Assembly: GCA_032433765.1 (NCBI GenBank)
Contig: JAVIAB010000008.1
Location: forward strand, 46,248,606-46,312,605
Reading direction: 5' to 3'
DNA: 64,000 nt
Source: Megaustenia siamemsis
Lineage: Eukaryota > Mollusca > Gastropoda > Stylommatophora > Ariophantidae
Numbering within the stretch: position 1 is the first letter of the stretch; every line of letters starts with the position of its first letter. This document shows, piece by piece, positions 53,863 to 63,531 of the stretch. A program made the position numbers and the translations under genes. The notes beneath the pieces were generated by a model that was not told the DNA's origin, made no database searches, and was given only the letters and a program-made list of their open reading frames with translations.

Positions 53863-54296
53863 AAGTATATAGCCCCCACAATGTTGGCCCCTATATTACC
53901 TTAAATTAGTTCAACAAACGGTCCTTTTCAGGACCACACAACTATGAAAATTGGACATACAGGTATACCTTGATATTATCGTCCGTCCTCGAACTGAGAA
54001 GACAATAATTCTCCTGGTATTTCCCCATTACGGCCACGCCTTTACCTAGTGAAAATTAATCATAGACCAGCAACTACGGTAATTTCTATTATTTAGGGGT
54101 TCACAATTTACAATTTTGACAAACATCTAAGAAATTCGCCGCTTTAAGAAAACTGCAGCTGCAAGATATTTGTTAAATATACATTTAAAGAGTCTTTTGC
54201 ATTCTAATAACATTTGGAAAATTTCAACAGTTTTTAACAAACGGTTACTGAGCAATAGCGTTTTGAAGTTGGGCAAGTGATTTGAAACGAGCTATA

Positions 54297-54470
54297 ATTT
54301 AAGGCAAAGTCACGATATCTGCGCCTTTCGGCCCGATACATCCGTCTTCGGGATGGGTAGTAGATTTACTTAACAATTGTTGCCCGGGTAGCTGTCTTTA
54401 AGACCTACTCTTTTCGAATTTTTAAATAGCAAGAGTTCTTCAATGCGCGCGAGTGGACACGTGATCGTTA
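54297..54470 (-). mobile_element. SINE-2 body fragment leading into a tandem array
   Basis: Contains ATACATCCGTCTTCGGGATG, GTTGCCCGGGTAGCTGTC, TTAAGACCTACTCTTTTCGA and AAGAGTTCTTCAATGCGCGC, matching 21880-22030 and the 14241-14600 body. No tRNA-like head. Confidence 0.72.
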
Positions 54471-55092
54471 TTCCAGAAGGTTAGACACCGGATCTCACTA
54501 CCAAGAAAGGGTTAGACACCGGATCTCACTACCAAGAAAGGGTTAGACACCGGATCTCACTACCCAGAGAGGGTTAGACATCGGATCTCACTACCCAGAG
54601 AGGGTTAGACACCGGATCTCACTACCCAGAGAGGGTTAGACACCGGATCTCACTACCCAGAGCGGGTTAGACACCGGATCTCACTACCCAGAGAGGGTTA
54701 GACATCGGATCTCACTACCCAGAGAGGGTTAGACACCGGATCTCACTACCCAGAGGGGGTTAGACACCGGATCTCACTACCCAGAGAGGGTTAGACACCG
54801 GATCTCACTACCCAGAGAGGGTTAGACACCGGATCTCACTACCCAGAGAGGGTTAGACATCGGATCTCACTGCCCAGAAAAGGTTAGACATCGGATCTCA
54901 CTACCCAGAGAGGGTTAGACATCGGATCTCACTACCAAGAAAAGGTTAGACATCGGATCTCACTACCCAGAAAAAGTTAGACATCGGATCTCACTACCCA
55001 GAAAAGGTTAGACATCGGATCTCACTACCCAGAGAGGGTTAGGAATCGGATCTCACTACCTAGAGAGGGCTAGACATCAGATCTCACTACCC
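54470..55092. repeat. 31-bp minisatellite derived from SINE-2, about 20 copies
   Basis: Unit GGTTAGACACCGGATCTCAC plus TACCCAGAGAG, 31 bp. The unit corresponds to GGCTATACATCGGATCTCAT followed by TACCC in the SINE-2 body at 14630-14655, in its correct position after the fragment at 54297-54470. The array is therefore an in-place amplification of an internal SINE-2 segment. ACC and ATC variants cluster along the array. Confidence 0.92.
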
Positions 55093-56597
55093 TCGCTGAA
55101 CTTGTCTACTCCTCGCTGAACTTGTCTACCCCTCGCTGAGCTTGTCTACCCCTCGCTGAGCTTGTCTACCCCTTCGCTGAACGTGTCTACCTCCTCGTTG
55201 AACTTCTCTATCTTCTCGCTGAACTTGTCTACCTCCTCGATCAATTTTTCTAAACTATCACTGAAATTGCCTACCTCCTCGATGAATTTTTCTAAACTCT
55301 CACTGAAATTGCCTACCCTACCTCCTCGTTAAAATTGTCTATCTCTGCGCTGAACATGTCTACCTCCTAGCTGAACTTGTCTACCCCCTCGCTAAACGTG
55401 CCTAACCCTTCGCTAAACTTGTCTACCTCCTATCTAAACTTGTCTACCTCCTCGATTAACTTATCTACATCCTCGCTGAAATTGTCTACCACCTCGCTAA
55501 ACTTGTCTACCTCCTCGCTAAAATCGTCTACCCCCTCGATAAACTTATCTACCTCCTCGCTAAATTCGTCTACCCCCTCGATAAACTTATCTACCTCCTC
55601 GCTAAATTCGTCTACCCCCTCGATAAACTTATCTACCTCATCGCTAAAATTGTCTACACCCTCGATAAACTTATCGACCTCCTCGCTAAAATTGTCTACA
55701 CCCTCTATAAACTTATCTACCTCCTCGCTAAAATTGTCTACACCCTCGATAAACTTATCTACCTCCTCGCTAAAATTGCCTACCACCTCGATAAACTTAT
55801 TTACTTCCTCGCTAAAATTCTATACCCCCTCGCTGAACTTGTCTACTTCCTCGCTAAACTTGTCTACCCCTCGCTAAACTTGGCTACTCCCTCACTAAAC
55901 TTGTCTACCTCCTCGCTGAACTTGTCTACCTCCTCGCTGAACTTGTCTACCTCCTCGCTGAACTTATCTACCTCCTCGCTAAACTTGTCTACTTCCTCGC
56001 TAAACTTGTCTACCTCCTCGCTAAACTTGTCTACCTCCTCGCTAAACTTATCTACCTCCTCGCTAAACTTGTCTACCTCCTCGATAAACTTGTCTACCTC
56101 CTCGCTAAACTTATCTACCTCCTCGCTAAACTTGTCTACCTCCTCGCTAAACTTATCTACCTCCTCGCTAAACTTACCTACCCTCACTGATATTGTCTAC
56201 CTCCTCGCTAAACTTGTCTACCTCCTCGCTAAACTTATCTACCTCCTCGCTAAACTTACCTACCCTCACTGATATTGTCTACCTCCTCGCTAAACTTGTC
56301 TACTTCCTCGCTAAACTTGTCTACTTCCTCGCTGAACTTGTCTACCTCCTCGCTAAACTTGTCTACTTCCTCGCTGAACTTGTCTACCTCCTCGCTAAAC
56401 TTATCTACCTCCTCGCTAAACTTGTCTACTTCCTCGCTAAACTTGTCTACCTCCTCGCTAAACGTATCTACCTCCTCGCTAAACTTGTCTACTTCCTCGC
56501 TAAACTTGTCTACTTCCTCGCTAAACTTGTCTACCTCCTCGCTGAACTTGTCTACCTCCTCGCTAAACTTGTCTACTTCCACGCTGAACTTGTCTAT
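55093..56597. repeat. 21-bp heptad-coding satellite, left block
   Basis: Unit CTTGTCTACCTCCTCGCTAAA. The reverse strand reads (EEVDKFS)n and the plus strand (STSSLNL)n. At 55430-55790 the period doubles to 42 bp with GATAAACTT and CACCCTCGAT variants (reverse FIEGVD.FSEEVDK). Junctions reading CCCTCACTGATATTGTCTAC (56176, 56262) change length and break the frame. Diverged at the left edge (55093-55370). Interrupted at 56598 by LINE-B. Confidence 0.95.
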
Positions 56598-58137
56598 CTA
56601 TTGACCTTTCGAGCCGTAACCGGCCCATAGGGCGTAGACCAAGATACACCTTCTCCTATATGAATTTTTGTTCTAGCAGTTTTCTTTTAAAGATATTTTA
56701 TTAAATCTCGCCATCTGTCTCTGTTCTGTGCAAGCAGTTCTATCTCATTGAGGGAGCCGATTCCTGCTGCTCTTGCCTCTCTCATCAATGTTCTTCTCAG
56801 TGTCTCCCTGGGTCTTCCTCTTTTTCTTTTACCTGTTGTTTCCCATATGAGGGCTTGCTTTGCTATTCGATTATTATCTCTTCTCATCACATGTCCAACG
56901 TATGACCATCGTCTTTTCTTTATTACTGAAGATATTAGTGGTTGATTGGCGATTTCTCTAATTTCCTCGTTTGTTTTGAATTCGTTCCATTCTATACCAA
57001 GTATTTTCCTTAGACATTTATTTTCGAATGCGTTCAACTTTGTTTCTATATCTCTTGTTGTTTTCCAGCTTTCACACGCATACGTAAGGGTTGATAGTAC
57101 ATTTGATTTGAATAGCCTAAGTTTTGTGTTTGTGCTAATGAGTTATGATTTCCACAACTTTTCAAGGCTTCTGAAAGACATTGCTGCTTTAGCCAGTCTG
57201 ATTCTAATTTCTTTGCTCGTATCCCCTTCTCGATCAATGTGACTTCCAAGATAGATAAAGTGATCGATCTCTTCTACTGGTTTGTTTTCCATGTATATTT
57301 TGTCACTTGTTGGAATTAAACTTTTCATGACTTTAGTCTTTTCATGATTGACCTCAAGCCCAATTTTGCTGGCTATTGATGATAGTTCATTTGTGTTTTC
57401 CTGCATCGTTTTTATCTGACTGCTGATGAGAACTATGTCATCAGCAAAGTCGAGGTCCTCCAAATGGTCTCCTTGTATCCATTCGATGCCTTTATTACCA
57501 GTGCAGCATTTCTTCATTATGAAGTCCATAACAATTCCAAATAACAAGGGCGATAAAATACATCCTTGTTTAACCCCAGTTTCTATTGGGAAACATTCGC
57601 TCAGTCCTTCCTCTGTTCGAACTGCACATGTGTAACCATCATACATGTCTTTGATAATATTTATGATTTTTGATGGTAAACCATATTGCTTCAGAATTTT
57701 CCACAAAGAATCTCTATGAATACTATCAAATGCTTTTTTTGAAGTCGATGAAGTTAAGTACAAAAGGTTTTTGCTTTTCAATATGTTCCTCCAATATAAG
57801 TCGTAGAGTGAAAATGTGGTCAAGACAGCTTCTCCCTTTTCTAAACCCAGCCTGTTCTTCACGCATTACTGTATCTATTGAATCTTTTATTCTATTTAGG
57901 ATGATTTTACAGAATAACTTTGAGGCAACTGACAAAAGTGTCACGCCTCTCCAGTTGTTACAATCTCTAAGATTGCCCTTTTTTGGGATCTTAACAATGA
58001 TTCCTTTTTTCCATTTATGAGGCGTCTTCTCTGTTTTCCAAATGATGTTGAACATTTTTTGGAGATGTATTAAATTATGGCTATCAATTGCCTTGAGGAT
58101 CTCAGCTGTTAACTTATCCTCTCCAGCAGCCTTGTTA
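56598..58137 (-). mobile_element. LINE-B, youngest and longest copy, inserted in the 21-bp satellite
   Basis: Reverse-strand protein blocks in order: NNKAAGEDKLTAEILKAI (58140-58085), IVKIPKKGNLRDCNNWRGVT, a fingers/palm segment ending MREEQAGFRKGRSCLDHIFT, then after a frame change KAFDSIHRDSLWKIL, GVKQGCILSPLLFGIVMDF and the catalytic LDFADDIVLISS (about 57455-57420). Next come IDHFIYLGSHIDREGDTSKE, TYACESWKTTRDIETKLNAF, RRWSYVGHVMRRDNNRIAKQ and the end RDRWRDLIKYL (56690). Defects visible: one extra A in an A run at about 57735-57741 (frameshift) and an AAA-to-TAA change at 57143-57145 (nonsense). The 5' end is truncated within the RT. The 3' end reads CTATTGACCTTTCGAGCCGT on the plus strand. 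GAACTTGTCTA of the satellite occurs on both sides, consistent with a target duplication. Confidence 0.93.
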
Positions 58138-58835
58138 TTGAACTTGTCTACCTCCTCGCTAAACTTATCTACCTCCTCGCTGAACTTGTCTACCTCCTCG
58201 CTAAACTTGTCTACCTCCTCGCTAAACTTATCTACCTCCTCGCTGAACTTACCTACCCTCACTGATATTGTCTACCTCCTCGCTAAACTTATCTACCTCC
58301 TCGCTAAACTTATCTACCTCCTCGCTAAACTTACCTACTCTCACTGATATTGTCTACCTCCTCGCTAAACTTATCTACCTCCTCGCTAAACTTGTCTACC
58401 TCCTCGCTAAACTTGTCTACCTCCTCGCTAAACTTATCTACCTCCTCGCTGAACTTGTCTACCTCCTCGCTAAACTTATCTACCTCCTCGCTGAACTTGT
58501 CTACCTCCTCGCTAAACTTATCTACCTCCTCGCTAAACTTGTCTACCTCCTCGCTAAACTTGTCTACTTCCTCGCTAAACTTGTCTACCTCCTCGCTGAA
58601 CTTGTCTACCTCCTCGCTAAACTTATCTACCTCCTCGCTAAACTTGCCTACCCTCACTGATATTGCCTACCTCCTCGCTAAACTTATCTACCTCCTCGCT
58701 AAACTTATCTACCTCCTCGCTAAACTTATCTACCTCCTCGCTAAACTTATCTACCTCCTCGCTAAACTTATCTACCTCCTCGCTAAACTTGCTTACCCTC
58801 ACTGATATTGTCTACCTCCTCGCTGAACTTGTCTA
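58138..58835. repeat. 21-bp heptad-coding satellite, right block
   Basis: Same unit as 55093-56597, about 33 copies. CTCACTGATATTG junctions recur near 58258, 58341, 58650 and 58798; the junctions at 58341 and 58650 bound a 108-codon reverse frame. Sequence ends at GAACTTGTCTAATGAGC. Confidence 0.95.
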
Positions 58836-58869
58836 ATGAGCATAAGAAGAAGTCTTGCTTATTCCCAAG

Positions 58870-59060
58870 ACAGACCTGCTTTCAAGTTCACAGTTTTAAA
58901 CGGGTAACTGATAATTTTTTCCCAGTAAAAAAAAAAATAAATAACGGACTGGCGTGGCACTGACCACCTATCTAAAAGGTACCGATAGTTAAAAATATAC
59001 TAAAACTAGCATCATGTTCCCTATAAACTAAGAGCAGGACGAGATGTTTTATAACATTCG
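58870..59060 (+). mobile_element. Diverged SINE-1-like body
   Basis: GTTTTAAACGGGTAACTG, TTTTTTCCCAGTAAA, GGCGTGGCACTGACCACC and CATCATGTTCCCTATAAAC parallel successive parts of the SINE-1 body. The tRNA-like head is not evident. Confidence 0.55.
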
Positions 59061-59559
59061 TCCCTCATATAGACACAGACACACGAATACACGCATACAA
59101 AGAACCATTAAAAATGTGTGTTATTATGGTTTGATCAGTATTAAACTAACTGATACCATGACACACACATAAATCGTCAAAAATGAACCTAATGTATTGT
59201 TTCAACAACAAAAAAAATAATAATGGTCGATGTGTTGATCAATTGTCTTTTTTCTCGCATCACTGAACTTGGTTGAACGAATTTCCTGGGGAAAAAATGT
59301 TGCGTGATGAGAAAAGTGATAGCAATATCGTTCCGTGATTGTTTCATTTGCGGTGTTGATTGTGCACGGTATTGTTGCTGGTTCTCTTGTCATGCTGGCT
59401 CCAGAAACTGACGATTTCATTTCATGTATTCTGTACCCAATTTCCTGTGTATTTTCATTAAACATTTCTTAATTCTTGCGAAATTCACCTCAGACAGTGG
59501 TTTACAACCTATGGCAAAAACGTGACACACAGAACTGGGTAATAAAGTAGGGAACAGAA
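59061..59559. other. No recognisable feature
   Basis: AT-rich. It may include a decayed upstream part of the RNase H element, but I find no RT motif. Confidence 0.4.
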
Positions 59560-59566
59560 CCCGGTC

Positions 59567-60286
59567 GTGGTTAATGCTGAGGTCAACGATCTCATCTGCG
59601 ATAACACCGATGAGAAAGATGCAGTCATCTATACAGACGGATCTGTAAGACGACACGAAAGAAGTGCATGGGCATTTACAGCACGTTCGGCAGGCAGAAT
59701 AGCCAAGGAAGACAGTGGTGCATACGCCATGACCACGAGTAGCATGACAATGGAGGTAATGGCAGTGACCAAGGCATTCAAATGGTTAGAGTCACAAGAC
59801 TACATCCACGCATGTATACTGAGTGATTCGATGAGCATGATAAAAAAAGTGGAGGCGGGCTTTGTACGCATGAAATGGGTAGAGTCGTTGCAGAAATCCA
59901 AAATACGTAAGGTCACCTTTGTCTATGTCCCTGGACATGCGGGAGTACGGGGAAATGAGAGAGCGGACAGGTTGGCTAGCTGCGCTGTCGTTAAGGACGG
60001 GCAACCGATGGATCGGGCGGACATCATCAATGCACTCCGAGATGTGGGAAGAGCACAGGACTTCGACAAACACAGATCAACGTCGCTTTATCGGATGATG
60101 GAAATGGGAGTTAAGATGGGCACAGCCAGAAATGAGAAACTTGGTGGCCGTGTAAGAAGACTTATCAACCAACATAGAACTGGAGTCGTCAGTCGCTGGA
60201 CACTGAGGGAATTGCTGAGGAGGGGATCTGAGCACCTATGGACATGTTCGGAGTGCAATGATGATGACCCGCAAATAACTCAATAA
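59567..60286 (+). CDS. RNase H domain and C-terminal tail of a non-LTR retrotransposon (I/Jockey-like)
   Basis: An uninterrupted frame of 239 codons. RNase H degrades the RNA strand of RNA:DNA hybrids, here presumably after reverse transcription of the element. All catalytic landmarks are present: YTDGSV (D24), SSMTMEVMAV (E63), ILSDSMSM (D87) and VPGHAGVRGNERADRLAS (H124, D134). A basic C-terminal tail follows with RRLINQHRTGVVSRWTLREL and EHLWTCSECNDDD. The frame opens at GTG with no credible initiation site and no RT upstream, so it is the 3' end of a 5'-truncated LINE copy rather than a host gene. The stop lies inside the 3' (AATAACTC)n tail. Related pieces: 27470-28030, 29206-29460, and more distantly 15240-15900. 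Lack of stops suggests a young insertion. Confidence 0.88.
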   Translation: MVNAEVNDLICDNTDEKDAVIYTDGSVRRHERSAWAFTARSAGRIAKEDSGAYAMTTSSMTMEVMAVTKAFKWLESQDYIHACILSDSMSMIKKVEAGFVRMKWVESLQKSKIRKVTFVYVPGHAGVRGNERADRLASCAVVKDGQPMDRADIINALRDVGRAQDFDKHRSTSLYRMMEMGVKMGTARNEKLGGRVRRLINQHRTGVVSRWTLRELLRRGSEHLWTCSECNDDDPQITQ

Positions 60287-60303
60287 CTCAATAACTCAAT
60301 AAA
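60273..60303. repeat. (AATAACTC)n LINE 3' tail
   Basis: AATAACTC occurs three times at the 3' end of the RNase H element. The copy at 29206 ends with the same unit. Short tandem tails of this kind are characteristic 3' ends of several non-LTR clades. Confidence 0.85.
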
Positions 60304-60635
60304 GTGCTTCTCTTTCAAGTTTGAAATCATTTTTCACATTAACAGACACTATTTGGAATATGGTTAATTTGTAAAACAGATTGATTATCAAAACTGATCC
60401 CATCATTGTCTCACCCGATCTACTCCATGTCTTGACTATTCCTCTCGTTTCAACAAGAACAACGAGATCGATAATACTAAAAATGTTCTCTTCTTCATTT
60501 CCAGTTGATGACCACTCGTATGCGACGGTCACTGCTTTCGGACCCTTTACAATTAAGTATAAAATACTCCCTCATCGAAGCTTAAATATGTAATTTAATA
60601 TTTCTTCAGTCTTTGTCCCCTGATAAAGACTTTAA
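60304..60635. other. No recognisable feature
   Basis: AT-rich spacer. Confidence 0.4.
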
Positions 60636-60920
60636 CTTTGCCACGCATCAATTCTGTTGTAACCAAGTATTCCAACTTTTTTCATGATGTCCCTGAAAAA
60701 TGTTGATTGCTTCTTTCTTATGTTTTTTTTTAGGAGCTCCCTTTTTGTGTTGGCTTCTTTGAAAATGTCTTCGTCGGTCTTTTTAACTGCCCGGGAAACG
60801 TTTAACATTCTTCTGCGAAATCCCATCCGTGTGGCCTCTAATCGTCTTTTCATTACTTTGTCTACCGGCCACGATTCCCTTCCATAGGCCAGAACTAGCT
60901 CTACATAGCACCGATTAACT
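60636..60920 (-). pseudogene. LINE-C C-terminal fragment
   Basis: Reverse frame MKRRLEATRMGFRRRMLNVS, then KKTDEDIFKEANTKRELL, then RKKQSTFF. Matches 48480-48700. Short frame breaks; truncated at both ends. Confidence 0.82.
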
Positions 60921-61349
60921 GATGTATAGCCTTGTCAATTACTCTATAAATCTACAACAAATAATTTAGTGAGTTTTTGTTTCACTACTTCAACTGCCCA
61001 CCATCTTTCCTTGCCTACCTTCAAGATTCTATCTCTTCTCGTGCTCTTCTTTAACTTTCATGAATTCCCTCAAGATATTTGAGGGTAAAAAATCATCTTC
61101 ATTTCTTTAAACACACATATTAATATGACGTCAGTCTAATCCGCAGAGACTTCTAGGAGAACATTTGTGTCCATTCATGCACCCATCTATATATTTGTAT
61201 ATCCGTCTCTCCTCACATCACCTGATGTCCTGTTTGTTGAGGTAGCCTTTCTTTAATATCTACAATTGTTGTTTCTAATGTTCGATATTCTGTTGTTGAT
61301 GTTCTTCTACGCTACGATTACAGGCCCAGTAGTTCTCTCCCATTCCCCC

Positions 61350-61360
<11 letters not shown>
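60921..61360. other. No recognisable feature
   Basis: Spacer of mixed composition. Confidence 0.4.
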
Positions 61361-61416
<56 letters not shown>

Positions 61417-61418
61417 TT
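61358..61418. repeat. (CT)n microsatellite
   Basis: About 25 CT dinucleotides, then GTCTCTCT. Confidence 0.93.
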
Positions 61419-61538
61419 ATAGTTCGTTTTACCTGTCTCCAATATCTTTACACTTTCATTTCGGACAGACACCTGCATGTATAATGCATTATACGCATTG
61501 TAGACTGTATCTTCTAATAGGTTGTTCAAAAAGAAGTA

Positions 61539-61715
61539 ATGAAAATACACACACGACGCCCACGCACGCATACATATACACCACACACACACACCATATA
61601 TATATATATATTATATTATATATATATATATAATACATATATAAATATATATATATGTATGGTGTGTGTGTGGTGTACATATATGCCTGCGTGGGCGTCG
61701 CGTGTGTATTTTCAT
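61539..61715. repeat. Long inverted repeat (foldback), arms about 60 bp
   Basis: Left arm starts ATGAAAATACACACACGACG then CCCACGCACGCATACATATA and ends CACCATATA. The right arm is its near-exact reverse complement, ending GCGTGGGCGTCGCGTGTGTA then TTTTCAT. The loop is TA-rich. Only a handful of mismatches. Open frames on both strands are short Y-I-rich translations of the AT core. Confidence 0.85.
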
Positions 61716-61739
61716 GTTTTCGTTTTCATGACAAGTGTT

Positions 61740-62125
61740 GATCTCTTTTAATTTTTAGTTGTTTAAAGACATAATCGTTAAGACTTAATTCTGGAGATAC
61801 ATGATCATCTACTCCAGTAGGCCTGGTACTTGATGATGATGATGATGATGATATGTATATGTATATATGTAACGAGTAGATGTGAACACATACGACGCAA
61901 TCGTATGAAGCATTAGAGATATAAGACATTACAAATCTATATTTAACACTTTTTACACACAAATGTTACCATTTATCTACTGTCTACGTTAAAACTAATA
62001 ATAATATTATTATTATTATATGTTCTGACTTCGAAGACTTTATAAGACTTCGAACCACTAGGACGGGGTAGATGCAAACAGGTGGAACTGTTTCATCAGT
62101 AAAGAAACACCCATTACGTCCAATG
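61740..62125. other. No recognisable gene; (GAT)n and ATT repeats
   Basis: Contains GATGATGATGATGATGAT near 61833-61851 and an ATT-rich patch near 61998-62020. Confidence 0.5.
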
Positions 62126-62128
62126 AAG

Positions 62129-62785
62129 GGTAAGCCACAGCTATTTATAGTATTATTAAGGCCCGCCGTCTGAAAGGAATCACCCAAAACTTGTGACATT
62201 TTCAGCATTGCGAGCAGGGGCGATTGTGAGAAAATGACGGCAATCCTCGGTAGCTCACATAGCTGAAGATGTCACAAACTTAGGGTGATTTGGGGAAAAC
62301 CCTTTCAGTCCACAGGCTTTAGTAAAATTAAAGATAGCTGTGGGTAAGCCACAGCTATTTATAGTATTACTAAGGCCCGCCGTCTGAAAGGAACCACCCA
62401 AAACTTGTAACATTTTCAGCATTGCGAGCAGGGGCGATTGTGAGAAAATGACGGCAATCGTCGGTAGCTCACATAGCTGAAGATGTCACAAACTTAGGGT
62501 GATTTGGGGAAAATTCTTTCAGTCCACAGGCTTAAGTAAAATTAAAGATAGCTGTGGGTAAGCCACATAAATAGCTGTATTTATAGTATTACTAAGGCCC
62601 GCCGTCTGAAAGGAGTCACCCAAAACTTGTGACATTTTCAGCATTGCGAGCAGGGGCGATTGTGAGAAAATGACGGCAATCGTCGGTAGCTCACATAGCT
62701 GAAGATGTCACAAACTTAGGGTGATTTGGGGAAAACCCTTTCAGTCCGCAGGCTTTAGTAAAATTAAAGATAGCTGTGGGTAAGC
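62129..62785. repeat. 214-bp near-palindromic tandem repeat, 3 copies
   Basis: TAAGCCAC landmarks recur at 62131, 62345 and 62559, and TAAGCCAA at 62781 (spacing 214, 214, 222). Within each unit the first half is an inverted copy of the second half. CCACAGCTATTTATAGTATT near the start pairs with CCCACAGCTATCTTTAATTT read from the opposite strand at the end; CACCCAAAACTTGTGACATT pairs with CACCCTAAGTTTGTGACATC. Unit junctions form a perfect 10-bp stem, ATAGCTGTGG / CCACAGCTAT, around GTAAG (62334-62358). No coding content. Confidence 0.88.
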
Positions 62786-63109
62786 CAAGAGAGTAAGCGC
62801 CGCATTCCAAGTTCTCTGCACGCGGGACACCCGGATAAACAAATCACTACAGCATAGCATTTGCCATCAAGGGAAGGAAACTCTGGGAGAACACCCAGAC
62901 AGAATATGCGGACAGGGTGGACACACCTGCCCTGTGCGCCACCCACCCTACGAGAAGGAAAACATCTACGGCAAACCAGGAAAAATAATCAGGACACACG
63001 CACAGTCGAGAGCCGACAATAACACTAGCTCATGTTGTGTCGTGATGCTGTTCCTACCGTTCCATCATGACACAGGACAAAGCGCCAAGTTCGCATAACA
63101 AGACGAAGA
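62786..63109. other. No recognisable feature
   Basis: Slightly more GC-rich spacer; no motif. Confidence 0.4.
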
Positions 63110-63189
63110 AGATTAACCAGTGCTTGTCAGGATTCGAACTCATAAAATCTGTGAGCAGAGGAGCCAGCGTTCGACCAGTCACGTTAGGA
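63110..63189 (-). mobile_element. Possible tRNA-derived fragment
   Basis: On the reverse strand TATGAGTTCGAATCCTGACA is a good B-box, but no good A-box match is visible at the expected distance. No second copy in the window. Confidence 0.35.
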
Positions 63190-63429
63190 TTCATATACAA
63201 TTGCATGGAGAGACGTTTCTATAAACAGCTCTTAAATATTCAGAATAAATTCATATACAATTGCATGGAGAGACGTTTCTATAAACAGCTCTTAACTATT
63301 CAGAATAAATTCATATACAATTGCATGGAGAGACGTTTCTATAAACAGCTCTTAACTATTCAGAATAAATTCATATACAATTGCATGGAGAGACGTTTCT
63401 ATAAACAGCTTTCTTAACTATTCAGAATA
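63190..63429. repeat. 60-bp minisatellite, 4 copies
   Basis: TTCATATACAATTGCATGGA then GAGACGTTTCTATAAACAGC and TCTTAACTATTCAGAATAAA repeats at exact 60-bp spacing, with a 2-bp insertion in the last copy. Because 60 is a multiple of three, a 116-codon plus frame stays open through it; I treat that as incidental. Confidence 0.95.
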
Positions 63430-63531
63430 ATCACTTCATTTTAATTTCAACCAAACCAAGTTATATATAAAAAAGACAACTGTAAGATACAGAAGGAAAG
63501 AATTCAAGTAGAATTGCGAATTACAGTACAT
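63430..63531. other. Short AT-rich spacer
   Basis: No feature seen. Confidence 0.4.

Larger units (their letters stand above)
52222..54294 (+). mobile_element. Tc1/mariner-type DNA transposon, 2,073 bp, with TIRs and TA target site
   Basis: Left end TAGCTTGTTTCATAACTCGT followed by GCCCAACTT; right end, read in reverse, TAGCTCGTTTCAAATCACTT followed by GCCCAACTT. The first 29 bases match at 22 positions as written. Weaker similarity appears to continue inward. TA lies directly outside both ends (52220-52221 and 54295-54296), the canonical target duplication of the IS630/Tc1/mariner superfamily. Inside is a DDE transposase split by one frameshift. The element inserted between the 21-bp satellite and a SINE-2 body. 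It is close to full length but probably cannot move on its own in this state. Confidence 0.9.

Noticed and set aside
54470..55092. Regular 31-bp repeats as a CRISPR-like array
   Set aside because: No spacers; the unit is a segment of SINE-2.
63067..63417. 116-codon frame with 20-residue repeats (FIYNCMERRFYKQLL)
   Set aside because: The 60-bp repeat keeps any stop-free frame open; only four copies and no other support for a protein.
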